Source of the DNA: Bacillus glycinifermentans
Lineage (GTDB): Bacteria; Bacillota; Bacilli; Bacillales; Bacillaceae
Reading direction: 5' to 3'
DNA length: 33,183 nucleotides
NCBI RefSeq assembly: GCF_001042475.2
Contig: NZ_LECW02000041.1
Coordinates: 1-33,183 of the forward strand
Positions 25,911 through 32,334 of the stretch are shown one piece after another. Position numbers and translations under genes: made by a program. How positions within the stretch are numbered: position 1 is the stretch's first letter; the number at the start of each line of letters is the position of its first letter. A model generated the notes under the pieces. The model worked only from the letters and a program-made list of their open reading frames with translations, made no database searches and was not told the DNA's origin.

Positions 25911-26407
25911 TACGAAAGCTCCTCCTTCGTCAACTGAATGCGCATGAGCTTCAGCCCTCTGTAGAGCCGTGTTTTGACGGTATTGATGTTGTCCCCCGTG
26001 ATGTCCGCGATCTCTTCGATTTTCATGTCTTCAAAAAACCGCAGAATGATGATCGTTTTATATTGGTACGGCAATTCTTCAAGCGCTTCGCGAAGGTCTG
26101 TATCTTGATAGGTATCTTCCTTTCCCCGGCTTAAAAACTCCAGTGTCCGGTCATCCATTACTTTGAGTTTTTTCTGCTTCCGCAAAACATCGATCGCGGT
26201 ACGGACCAAAATTTTGTAAAACCAGCTTTTGATCGTATCGGGATTTCGTACAGAATCGACGGAAGCGAGCGCTTTTTGGATCGATTCCTGAACGATGTCT
26301 AACGCGTCTTCTTGGTTTTTCACATAACTGTAAGCCAGCCGGTAAAAATCTTCTTTTCCGCCGGTTATGAACGCTACAAGCGATGTTTTGGCTGTCTGTT
26401 TCTCCAT
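25910..26407 (-). CDS. sigV: ECF RNA polymerase sigma factor SigV
   Basis: This is a 165-residue extracytoplasmic-function sigma factor. Region 2 includes DFYRLAYSYVKNQEDALDIVQESIQKAL and SWFYKILVRTAIDVLRK; region 4 includes ELPYQYKTIIILRFFEDM and a helix-turn-helix around GDNINTVKTRLYRGLKLMR. It should direct transcription of its own operon and of lysozyme-defence genes. The ATG at 26407 follows AAAGGAG with a rather long gap of about 12 bases. The protein agrees closely with B. subtilis SigV as I recall it. The operon order sigV-rsiV-oatA supports the assignment more than the generic ECF domains alone. Confidence 0.93.
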   Translation of the reverse strand: MEKQTAKTSLVAFITGGKEDFYRLAYSYVKNQEDALDIVQESIQKALASVDSVRNPDTIKSWFYKILVRTAIDVLRKQKKLKVMDDRTLEFLSRGKEDTYQDTDLREALEELPYQYKTIIILRFFEDMKIEEIADITGDNINTVKTRLYRGLKLMRIQLTKEELS

Positions 26408-26451
26408 GACAATACAGAGCTCCTTTTTCCATTAAGCTTTTCCAGTATGTA

Positions 26452-26480
26452 TAGACGCTGAAGCGTGAAAAATAGTTTGC
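26452..26480 (-). promoter_or_regulatory. ECF (SigV-type) autoregulatory promoter of sigV
   Basis: On the minus strand GCAAAC (26475-26480) is followed after 17 bases by CGTCTA (26452-26457), continuing as CGTCTATA. An AAC-type -35 and CGTC -10 fit Bacillus ECF promoters. The predicted start near 26445 is about 38 bases before sigV. Confidence 0.75.
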
Positions 26481-26541
26481 GCTTAGCCCAACTTTTTTGA
26501 TGTATGATTATGAAAGCCGCTCAAACCAGGAGGTGACGAAT

Positions 26542-26643
26542 ATGGCTGAGATCAGAATGCCGGTTACTCAAGCGACTCATGCAAAGCCTGTGATTGGAAA
26601 GGCGATACTTTGCATGGGGCGTACTTTTTCATCAATCGCCTGA
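26542..26643 (+). CDS. Possible 33-residue leader peptide
   Basis: An ATG six bases after a near-perfect AGGAGGTGA site begins MAEIRMPVTQATHAKPVIG and so on, ending ILCMGRTFSSIA at a TGA (26641-26643). No family is recognised. The second half of this frame is made of DNA that also forms several inverted repeats with downstream sequence, so the ORF may act as a leader whose translation changes folding. It could also be a real small protein. Confidence 0.45.
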   Translation: MAEIRMPVTQATHAKPVIGKAILCMGRTFSSIA

Positions 26644-26702
26644 AAAGTTGGCTTTTCTGATGATAGGCTTTGCACCTTATTATGCGATAAAAAAATAAGG
26701 AG
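26579..26702 (+). promoter_or_regulatory. Folded leader with competing helices and a masked ribosome binding site
   Basis: TGCAAAGCCT (26580-26589) is the exact complement of AGGCTTTGCA (26665-26674). The same left arm, as ATGCAAAG (26579-26586), can instead pair with CTTTGCAT (26608-26615). GGCGAT (26601-26606) pairs with ATCGCC (26635-26640). GAAAAG and CTTTTC form a hairpin inside the TCATCA and TGATGA arms. Finally CCTTATT (26675-26681) can pair with AATAAGG (26694-26700), covering the Shine-Dalgarno site of the next gene. I recognise no known riboswitch class. Confidence 0.5.
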
Positions 26703-26711
26703 CTCATGAAT

Positions 26712-26975
26712 ATGGCTTATCTCAATGCAACGGCTGTTTTGCCGGAAAAGCTGATATCAGAAATTCAAAAGCATGTGCAAGGAGAAACGATCTACATTCC
26801 AAAACCTGAATCCGCCCGCGAACAATGGGGCGTTCGTTCAGGGGCGAGAAAGCTGATCGATGATCGGAACGCTTTGATGAAAAGTGCATTTAAAAAAGGC
26901 AGAACGATTGATCAATTGGCCGACGACCATCACCTTTCCGTCGAAACGGTGAAAAAGATTGTGTACTCTAAATAA
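26712..26975 (+). CDS. CD3324-family small DNA-binding protein (Mor-like HTH)
   Basis: This 87-residue protein begins MAYLNATAVLPEKLISEIQKHVQGETIYIPKP, the typical opening of CD3324-family proteins, with a short helical N-terminus followed by a C-terminal helix-turn-helix (GRTIDQLADDHHLSVETVKKIV). It is probably a small transcription regulator related to the Mor activator fold; its targets are unknown. Two ATGs are possible: 26706 is only three bases from AAGGAG, while 26712 is nine bases away and gives the usual MAYL start, so it is chosen. The ribosome binding site lies in a predicted hairpin, and a 33-codon leader ORF precedes it. A strong terminator follows, so no downstream gene is cotranscribed. 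Confidence 0.78.
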   Translation: MAYLNATAVLPEKLISEIQKHVQGETIYIPKPESAREQWGVRSGARKLIDDRNALMKSAFKKGRTIDQLADDHHLSVETVKKIVYSK

Positions 26976-26979
26976 AATC

Positions 26980-27012
26980 AAGCACTGATCGCGAGGCGAT
27001 CAGTGCTTTTTT
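26980..27012 (+). terminator. Terminator of the CD3324-family gene
   Basis: A 13-bp perfect stem (26980-26992 with 26996-27008) has a GAG loop and is followed by a U-run. It lies four bases after the stop codon. Confidence 0.9.
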
Positions 27013-27049
27013 GCATATGGCGGGTTTGTTTCTCAGCCGTTTTCTGCAT

Positions 27050-27079
27050 TTATATCACCCGGTGCACGGTGTAATGTAA
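27050..27079. promoter_or_regulatory. 30-bp imperfect palindrome upstream of the hydrolase gene
   Basis: The sequence is centred on GTGCAC with flanking CACC and GGTG arms and TTA/TAA ends; 22 of 30 positions obey dyad symmetry. It lies 32 bases before the hydrolase ATG, where a repressor dimer could act. No regulator gene adjoins on the same side, so the binding protein is unknown. Confidence 0.45.
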
Positions 27080-27110
27080 ATACAGTAATGTATAGAGAGG
27101 AGCGTTTTTA

Positions 27111-27938
27111 ATGACTGTAGTCAAAAATGGCAAATTGAAGGTACCCGGCGCAAGCCTGTATTACGAGATGCGCGGGTCGGGGCCCATATTGCTGATGATT
27201 CACGGCGGCAACGGTGATGCTGATTCGTACCCTATGAAAGACCTGCTGTCAGATCGCTACACCGTCGTTACCTACGACCGCCGCGGGCATTCCCGGAGCA
27301 TACTCGATGATCAACATGAACATTATCAGATCGAAACCCACAGCGATGACGCCTACCGGCTGCTGGCGAGCCTGTCCGATGAACCCGCCTTTGTGTTCGG
27401 GTGCAGTTCCGGGGCGGTTATCGGCCTTGACCTGGCGATCCGTCACCCTCAGCAAATCCGGATTCTCGCTGCACACGAACCTCCGATCCCGGAGCTCTTG
27501 TCAGGCGGCGATCGCACCTTGGGAATAAAGAGCCTTGAGAAGCTTGAGCGGCATTATCGAACAAACGGTTTATCCGCTTTAGCCGAGTTCGCAGAAGCGA
27601 TGGGCATCGCGTCATCTGCTCAGCCGCAGCAAAACGAAGCCCGGATGGAGCGGCTGATGGCTAACATCGATTACTTTATCTTATCCGAGGTGCCGGCTCT
27701 GAGGGAATACAGACCTGATATAAGCAAGCTGAGTTCCCAGGCGATCGTGGTACCTGCGGGAGGCATTGATTCAAAAGGATTTCTTCCGTACCGCTATGCC
27801 GAAGCACTGGCTGATCGTTTAGAGACAGAAGTCGTTGAGTTTCCCGGGAACCACGTCGGCTGCTCATTATACCCTGACGAATTTGCAGAGAAGCTGCATG
27901 AAGTCTTAAGAAAACATGATAACAACAGATCCATTTAG
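27111..27938 (+). CDS. Alpha/beta hydrolase
   Basis: This 275-residue soluble enzyme has the alpha/beta hydrolase fold. The oxyanion-hole strand is LLMIHGGNGDADSY at about 28-40, followed by YDRRGHSRS. The nucleophile elbow is GCSSG, placing Ser99 as nucleophile, and the catalytic His is His248 in FPGNHVGC. The acid residue is probably an Asp near 218-225 in the VVPAGGIDSKG loop. There is no signal peptide. The substrate cannot be deduced; esters or lactones are typical. The ATG follows GAGAGGAG. The gene stands alone between terminators, behind a palindromic operator candidate, suggesting dedicated control. Confidence 0.82.
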   Translation: MTVVKNGKLKVPGASLYYEMRGSGPILLMIHGGNGDADSYPMKDLLSDRYTVVTYDRRGHSRSILDDQHEHYQIETHSDDAYRLLASLSDEPAFVFGCSSGAVIGLDLAIRHPQQIRILAAHEPPIPELLSGGDRTLGIKSLEKLERHYRTNGLSALAEFAEAMGIASSAQPQQNEARMERLMANIDYFILSEVPALREYRPDISKLSSQAIVVPAGGIDSKGFLPYRYAEALADRLETEVVEFPGNHVGCSLYPDEFAEKLHEVLRKHDNNRSI

Positions 27939-27945
27939 CTATCTC

Positions 27946-27978
27946 ATACCAAGGATGCAAACACCTTGGTATTTTTTT
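27946..27978 (+). terminator. Terminator of the hydrolase gene
   Basis: ATACCAAGG pairs with CCTTGGTAT across a 9-base loop, followed by TTTTTTT. It lies 8 bases after the stop codon. Confidence 0.88.
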
Positions 27979-28001
27979 ATGCAGGAAGGAGAGCATGATA
28001 T

Positions 28002-28030
28002 TTGCAAAAAGAAAAAAAGGTCTGTATATT
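28002..28030 (+). promoter_or_regulatory. SigA promoter of ydgG-ydgI
   Basis: TTGCAA (28002-28007) and TATATT (28025-28030) are separated by exactly 17 bases. The start site is expected near 28037, inside the tandem palindromes just downstream, so a bound repressor would block it. Confidence 0.65.
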
Positions 28031-28032
28031 AG

Positions 28033-28059
28033 TTGATATATCAATCATTGATGTATCAA
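28033..28059. promoter_or_regulatory. Tandem palindromic operators, probable YdgG autoregulation
   Basis: TTGATATATCAA (28033-28044) is a perfect 12-bp palindrome. TTGATGTATCAA (28048-28059) has the same perfect TTGAT/ATCAA arms. Their centres are 15 bases apart and they start 3 bases after the -10 box. MarR-family dimers bind such short palindromes; the adjacent ydgG product is the likely ligand. Confidence 0.7.
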
Positions 28060-28091
28060 TTAATTGCCGAACAAGAAAGAAGGGATCGGTT

Positions 28092-28526
28092 TTGCCGTCA
28101 TATTGTTCACAGGAAGGCGAGATTTTGTATCAGCTGCAATGCTTAAACAAAGGGATTGGCATGAAGTTCGAAGCTTGCACCGGCATCAGCCAATCCCGGC
28201 TGGAATTGCTCGCTTTGCTTTTTCATGTAGACGAAATCAGTCAAAGCGACCTTCAAAAAAAGGTGAATATCGACAGCGCTGCCGTCACAAGACACGTCAA
28301 ACAGCTTGAAGCCAGTGGAATGGTATCAAGAAGACGGAAGCCGGAGGACAACCGTATCACACTCGTCCGTTTAACCGAGCAGGGACGGGAACGCATCGAG
28401 TCTTCCAAGAGAGAAAAAGAGCGTTTTATGAAGGAAATGCTCGCCGGCGTCAGCGCAGAAGAACGCCGTGTACTTATTGATATTCTGGCGAAGATGCAAA
28501 CAAACATAAACAATATACAAGCATAG
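28092..28526 (+). CDS. ydgG: MarR-family repressor YdgG
   Basis: This is a winged-helix MarR regulator of 144 residues from the TTG at 28092. The DNA-binding core is visible: SQSRLELLALLFHVDEISQSDLQKKVNIDSAAVTRHVKQLEASGMV, then the wing SRRRKPEDNRITLVRLTEQG. The N- and C-terminal helices make the dimer interface. The TTG follows AAGGGA at about 7 bases; the open frame extends upstream to 28002, but that part overlaps the promoter and operators and is rejected. It is cotranscribed with the nitroreductase gene 15 bases downstream, as ydgG and ydgI are neighbours in B. subtilis. It probably represses its own operon until a toxic or redox-active ligand binds; the ligand is unknown. Confidence 0.82.
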   Translation: MPSYCSQEGEILYQLQCLNKGIGMKFEACTGISQSRLELLALLFHVDEISQSDLQKKVNIDSAAVTRHVKQLEASGMVSRRRKPEDNRITLVRLTEQGRERIESSKREKERFMKEMLAGVSAEERRVLIDILAKMQTNINNIQA

Positions 28527-28541
28527 AGGAGTGTTTTCCAC

Positions 28542-29180
28542 ATGGGAACTGAATTAAAAACAAACGATTTTATGAAGATTATGAAAGGCCGCCATTCGAT
28601 TCGCAACTACGATCCCACGGTCAAAATCAGCAAGGAAGAGATGACTGACATATTAGAGGAAGCGACGACAGCGCCATCCTCCGTTAACGCACAGCCATGG
28701 CGCTTTCTGATCATCGACAGCCCTGAAGGCAAAGAGAAGCTCGCGCCTCTTGCGAAATTCAATCAAACGCAAGTCAACACTTCGTCTGCCGTCATCGCAG
28801 TATTTGCCGATATGAACAATGCCGATTATTTGGAAGACATTTATTCAAAAGCCGTAGAGCTCGGCTATATGCCGCAAGAAGTAAAAGACAGGCAAATGAA
28901 AGCTCTGATGGCTCATTTTGAACAGCTTCCGGCACAGGTAAACCGGGAGACCATCCTGATTGACGCCGGTCTCGTCTCCATGCAGCTTATGCTGACGGCC
29001 CGCGCACACGGCTATGACACAAACCCGATCGGCGGCTATGACAAAGAAAAAATTGCTGAAACCTTCGGATTAGATAAAGAGCGCTATGTTCCGGTGATGC
29101 TTCTGTCGATCGGAAAAGCAGCTGACGAAGGATATGCCTCATACCGGCTCCCTGTCGAAACAATCGCACAGTGGAAATAA
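28542..29180 (+). CDS. ydgI: NAD(P)H nitroreductase YdgI (FMN)
   Basis: This 212-residue FMN-dependent oxidoreductase of the nitroreductase family acts as a cytoplasmic dimer reducing nitroaromatics, quinones or similar compounds. The FMN phosphate-binding motif is GRHSIRNYD at the N-terminus, followed by EEATTAPSSVNAQPWRF, which lines the flavin. The C-terminal part carries GYDTNPIGGYDKEKI and MLLSIGKAADEGY. It is almost the same as B. subtilis YdgI as I recall it. The ATG follows GAGGAG. It lies in an operon with the MarR repressor, which should control it, and is closed by a strong terminator. The physiological substrate is not evident. Confidence 0.88.
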   Translation: MGTELKTNDFMKIMKGRHSIRNYDPTVKISKEEMTDILEEATTAPSSVNAQPWRFLIIDSPEGKEKLAPLAKFNQTQVNTSSAVIAVFADMNNADYLEDIYSKAVELGYMPQEVKDRQMKALMAHFEQLPAQVNRETILIDAGLVSMQLMLTARAHGYDTNPIGGYDKEKIAETFGLDKERYVPVMLLSIGKAADEGYASYRLPVETIAQWK

Positions 29181-29219
29181 TGCAAAAAAGCCCCAGACTC
29201 GTCTTGGGCTTTTTTTGCA
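29181..29219. terminator. Bidirectional terminator between ydgI and the SDR gene
   Basis: TGCAAAAAAGCCC pairs with GGGCTTTTTTTGCA, extended by a short inner AGA/TCT stem with one mismatch. The arms supply U-runs on both strands, serving both convergent genes. Confidence 0.85.
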
Positions 29220-29221
29220 TA

Positions 29222-29962
29222 TTAAATAAATCCGCCGTTCACGCGGATCGTCTGTCCCGTGATCCATTGCGATTTTTCGCTGACCAGAAATTCGATCACA
29301 TTTGCGATGTCTTCCGGTTCGCCGATGCGGCCGAGGGCAATCGACTGTTTCAGTCCTTCGATTTGCTGCTCTGTTTTTCCTTCGGTAAACAGTTCTGTGT
29401 TGACCGGACCCGGGGCAACCGCATTGATCGTAATCTGCTTTGCTGCGAATTCCTTCGCAAGCTGGCGGGTGAACTGTTCAACAGCACCTTTTGTTCCCGC
29501 ATATACGCTGTATGCCGGAAACATCTGTCCAGCGACAGACGTAGAAAAGTTGATGATTCTCCCCTTTTCCTCCATGTATGTCATCGCCTGCCGGCAGGCA
29601 AAAAACGTGCCTTTTACGTTCAGATTGAACTGCCGGTCAAAGTCCTCCTCCGTGATATCCTGGATCGGTTTGAAAATGCTCACTCCCGCATTGTTAATCA
29701 GGATATCCACTTTGCCGAATGCCTCAATTGCCGTTTTGAATAATGACTCCACACCGGCGACCATGCTGAGGTCAGCCTGAACGGCAACAGCCTCTCCTCC
29801 CTTTTGCTGAATGCTTTCCACAACATCTTTTGCCTTTTGCGGACTGCTTGCATAATTGACGGCCACTTTAGCACCCAGCCCGGCGAGCTGTTCGGCAATG
29901 GCGCGCCCGATTCCCCGGGAAGCGCCGGTTACAATCGCTGTTTTTCCTTTTAGATTTTCCAT
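29222..29962 (-). CDS. Short-chain dehydrogenase/reductase
   Basis: This 246-residue classical SDR has a Rossmann cofactor site TGASRGIG at 12-19, NNAG at 90-93, the catalytic Asn near 115 in NLNVKG, a Ser near 140-142, and Tyr154/Lys158 in YAGTK. The C-terminal INGG-like end reads TGQTIRVNGGFI. The coenzyme strand ending in VNYASS suggests NADP preference, but this is not certain. The ATG at 29962 follows GGCGGGGA; a longer frame to 30019 overlaps the tetR end and lacks a site. It starts 14 bases after the TetR regulator gene stops, so the two form an operon in which TetR probably controls the SDR. The substrate is unknown. Confidence 0.85.
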   Translation of the reverse strand: MENLKGKTAIVTGASRGIGRAIAEQLAGLGAKVAVNYASSPQKAKDVVESIQQKGGEAVAVQADLSMVAGVESLFKTAIEAFGKVDILINNAGVSIFKPIQDITEEDFDRQFNLNVKGTFFACRQAMTYMEEKGRIINFSTSVAGQMFPAYSVYAGTKGAVEQFTRQLAKEFAAKQITINAVAPGPVNTELFTEGKTEQQIEGLKQSIALGRIGEPEDIANVIEFLVSEKSQWITGQTIRVNGGFI

Positions 29963-29976
29963 ATTTTCATCCCCGC

Positions 29977-30567
29977 CTAACTGTTTGGTTTCAAAAACCC
30001 GTTTTCCAAAAGACGCCACACGATTTCAAATTCCTGCTTAATCGTATCTCTTTTCCACTCACTCGCATGACCGGGGTGATGGAAGCGCTCTGTCGCATAA
30101 AAAATGCCTTTTGCCGCTTCTGTATGATCGCTTGACTTAACATCACAGCCGGCGATCAGCTTGCTTATTTGCATCACGATCTGTTCAATGCTTTTGTCGA
30201 CAAGCTCAGAAGATTCATTTGTCACTTTGGCGTACATCGCAAACAATTCTTCATCCTCGGCGGCATAGTGCATTTTAAGCTCAAACAGTTTTTTCATATA
30301 AGCTTTTACATGCCCGGCTCCTCCGAGGGAAGGATCGTGAAACAGATCGGTAAGCGGCTTATGGATCTTTTCATTGAGCCACTTTTCGGTAGCTGTTTCG
30401 AAAATCTCTTTTTTGCTTTTGAAATGGCGGTAAATCGTGCCGTGGCTGACATTCAACGCTTTAGCCACATCTGTTATCGATGTTTTTGCAACGCCAAACC
30501 GCCTGACCGCTTCTTCCGTAGCTGAAAGTATTTGTTCTTTTGTTAACACTTCAGAATTCTTCACCAT
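29977..30567 (-). CDS. TetR-family transcriptional regulator
   Basis: This protein of about 196 residues has an N-terminal TetR DNA-binding domain: ILSATEEAVRRFGVAKTSITDVAKALNVSHGTIYRHFKSKKEIFE. The C-terminal helical part should bind a ligand; it matches no regulator whose ligand I can name. The start is uncertain. The open frame reaches GTG at 30585, but that codon lies inside AAAGGAGGTG; the ATG at 30567, giving MVKNSEVL, is preferred although it is about 17 bases from the site. It is the first gene of an operon with the SDR. A long palindrome 51 bases upstream is its likely operator. Confidence 0.82.
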   Translation of the reverse strand: MVKNSEVLTKEQILSATEEAVRRFGVAKTSITDVAKALNVSHGTIYRHFKSKKEIFETATEKWLNEKIHKPLTDLFHDPSLGGAGHVKAYMKKLFELKMHYAAEDEELFAMYAKVTNESSELVDKSIEQIVMQISKLIAGCDVKSSDHTEAAKGIFYATERFHHPGHASEWKRDTIKQEFEIVWRLLENGFLKPNS

Positions 30568-30617
30568 TGTGCCGCTTTGGTACACCTCCTTTGAAATATC
30601 GTAACAGATCGAATATC

Positions 30618-30645
30618 AAATGACAAATTTTATTTTTTGTCATTT
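30618..30645. promoter_or_regulatory. Perfect 10-bp inverted repeat, probable TetR operator
   Basis: AAATGACAAA (30618-30627) and TTTGTCATTT (30636-30645) are exact complements with an 8-base spacer. It overlaps a possible minus-strand -35 box TTGTCA, from which TACGAT lies 17 bases downstream. It precedes the TetR gene, as expected for autorepression. Confidence 0.65.
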
Positions 30646-30656
30646 TTCTCTCCTCA

Positions 30657-30685
30657 ATAAAAAAAACGACTATCTCAATAGTCGT
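30657..30685 (-). terminator. Terminator of the DGC-domain gene
   Basis: On the minus strand ACGACTAT pairs with ATAGTCGT over a 4-base loop and is followed by a run of Us. It lies just after the stop codon of the DGC-domain gene and upstream of the TetR operator. Confidence 0.88.
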
Positions 30686-30687
30686 TC

Positions 30688-31065
30688 TCAAAATGAGCCG
30701 TTAAGATGTAGATTCGTGAACTGCAAAATCTGTTCATAGGCCTTCATTGTAAGGACAGGATCAGGGTCTACGCCTTTTTTCTTTGGTACATCAAAGTCTG
30801 ACAGTACAAAATGATGCTTCGGCCGAACGTCATGTTTAGCCAAACAGCTCTTGCAGCAGCACAGAGGGCAGCCATCAATGGCAATGATATCCCGCCCTGA
30901 TGTTGCCGTTTTGACAAGCGGTTTCACATCACCGCCGACACCGGCAATGCATGACATTTCGGCAACGTTTTCCCGATCCATTTTGATGGCAATCGTGTTG
31001 GCCGTTTGTGCGGCTGAAGAACATCCCGAGCATGAATAAACAAGAGGCAAATCGGTTCTTTTCAT
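30688..31065 (-). CDS. DGC-domain putative zinc/metal-binding protein
   Basis: This small 125-residue protein is rich in cysteine: YSCSGCSS with Cys12 and Cys15, Cys39 in EMSCIAG, and IDGCPLCCCKSCL with Cys66, Cys69, Cys70, Cys71 and Cys74. The Asp64-Gly65-Cys66 triad is the signature of the DGC family, described as putative zinc-binding proteins. There is no signal peptide or membrane helix. The ATG follows GGGGGAGGAG. It is a single gene with its own terminator. An FNR-type box placed at -41.5 from the predicted start site suggests induction without oxygen, so a role in anaerobic metal or redox handling is plausible but unproved. Confidence 0.82.
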   Translation of the reverse strand: MKRTDLPLVYSCSGCSSAAQTANTIAIKMDRENVAEMSCIAGVGGDVKPLVKTATSGRDIIAIDGCPLCCCKSCLAKHDVRPKHHFVLSDFDVPKKKGVDPDPVLTMKAYEQILQFTNLHLNGSF

Positions 31066-31100
31066 CGTTTAACTCCTCCCCCAGCAAAAAACTATCATTC

Positions 31101-31143
31101 ACTTTACACGAATGGCATCTCTTAAACTGTGAGCTATATCACG
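31101..31143 (-). promoter_or_regulatory. FNR-type box and promoter of the DGC-domain gene
   Basis: TGTGA-GCTATA-TCAC (31128-31142) matches the FNR/CRP-type dyad TGTGA-N6-TCAC(A). On the minus strand a -10 box TAAAGT lies at 31101-31106, preceded by TG. The start site would be near 31094, putting the box centre at -41.5, the class II activator position. No good -35 box is seen, as expected for an activated promoter. Confidence 0.65.
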
Positions 31144-31269
31144 TTTCCTTTTTTATATAAAGCTGAGACACTTTTAGTAAATCTGCAGGTTGTCCAAGCT
31201 GTGATTCGTTATTAGAATAAAAATGAAAAGGCTCTCATGCCTCTAATCTGCTAAAAAAGGAGAAAATTG

Positions 31270-32055
31270 ATGAAAATACAACGAATCGTTGATCTGTCAG
31301 TGTCCTTAAAAGGCGATATTCCGTCTGATCCGCCGGGCTTTATACCTGAGATTGAGTATGTGAACCATAAACAAGGGGCGCAGCAGATGATCCAAAGCTT
31401 TCCCGGACTTTCCCTGCAAGACCTTCCAGGTCAGGAAGGCTGGGCAGTGGAACATGTAAAGATGTCGACCCACGCAGGGACTCATATCGATGCGCCTTAT
31501 CATTACCGCTCCGTAACGGACGACGGCAAACAAATGCCTACCATAGATGAAATCCCTCTTGATTGGTTTCATGGCCCCGGCGTTAAACTGGATTTTAGAC
31601 ATTTTGAAGACGGGCATGTCGTCACTGCGGAAGAAATCGAACGAGAGCTTAACCGAATCAACCATAAGCTCGCGCCCGGCGATATTGTATTTGTCAATAC
31701 ATCAGCCGGTGCAAAATACGGTGAAAAGGATTACTTGGGCAGCGGATGCCGAATGGGGCGCGAAGCAACGCTCTATTTAACAGAGCGCGGCGTCCGGCTT
31801 GTCGGGACTGACGCCTGGAGCTGGGATGCGCCGTTTAGCATAACAGCCAAACGGTACGAAAACGAAAAAGATCCTTCGATTATATGGGAAGGGCATTATG
31901 CCGGAAGCAAGATTCCGTACTGCCAAATCGAAAAACTTGCCAATCTTGACCAGCTGCCTTCCGCGGGTTTTTATGTGATGGCTTTTCCGGTTAAAGTTGA
32001 AAAAGGCTCAGCGGGCTGGGCGCGTCCTGTTGCGATTTTTAACGCTGAGGAATAA
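31270..32055 (+). CDS. Cyclase-family metal-dependent hydrolase
   Basis: This 261-residue protein belongs to the cyclase/kynurenine formamidase-like family. The metal-binding signature is HAGTHIDAPYHY, with His68, His72, Asp74 and His78 as ligands, and the N-terminal VDLSVSLKGDIPSDPP strand is typical. A second conserved stretch VRLVGTDAWSWDAPF lies near residue 180. It probably hydrolyses an amide or lactone using zinc or manganese. True kynurenine formamidases are nearer 210 residues; the longer length and lack of kynurenine genes nearby leave the substrate open. The ATG at 31270 is seven bases from AAGGAG; the TTG one codon earlier is a poor alternative. Confidence 0.82.
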   Translation: MKIQRIVDLSVSLKGDIPSDPPGFIPEIEYVNHKQGAQQMIQSFPGLSLQDLPGQEGWAVEHVKMSTHAGTHIDAPYHYRSVTDDGKQMPTIDEIPLDWFHGPGVKLDFRHFEDGHVVTAEEIERELNRINHKLAPGDIVFVNTSAGAKYGEKDYLGSGCRMGREATLYLTERGVRLVGTDAWSWDAPFSITAKRYENEKDPSIIWEGHYAGSKIPYCQIEKLANLDQLPSAGFYVMAFPVKVEKGSAGWARPVAIFNAEE

Positions 32056-32069
32056 TGTAAGGAGGACGT

Positions 32070-32334
32070 TTGACAGATCTTCATTTCGAGGAAATGGAGG
32101 CGGCATTTTTTGATTTAGCCGAACGATACAAATCGTTCCTTCACTAAAAAGAAAACTTTAACAAGCCCTTATCTATCGAAAGTCCCGACGGCGTCATCAT
32201 GGAAGCGAGCGTTTCAGCACTCGCACCCCATGCGGTGAACCACGGAACGTGTCATCACGGCAATGCCAGGTGCCTAGAATCCCTTGGCATTGCTTTGATG
32301 AGACCGGATTGCCTGAGCCTTCCTGCATATAATT
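32070..32334 (+). pseudogene. DinB-family protein remnant (truncated, internal stop)
   Basis: A TTG after TAAGGAGG opens a frame MTDLHFEEMEAAFFDLAERY that stops at a TAA after 25 codons. The same frame continues after the stop with FNKPLSIESPDGVIMEASVSAL and PHAVNHGTCHHGNARCLESLG, matching the C-terminal half of DinB-family proteins, where the HAVNHGTxHxG motif contributes metal ligands. The normal N-terminal third, including the first metal-ligand His, is missing, since DinB proteins are about 150-165 residues. The tail overlaps the next gene on the other strand. It is a decayed gene and should give no functional product. Confidence 0.7.

Noticed and set aside
27991..28035. Short frame after GGAAGGAG (MIFAKRKKG) upstream of ydgG
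   Set aside because: Thirteen codons overlapping the promoter elements; better explained as promoter DNA than as a leader peptide.
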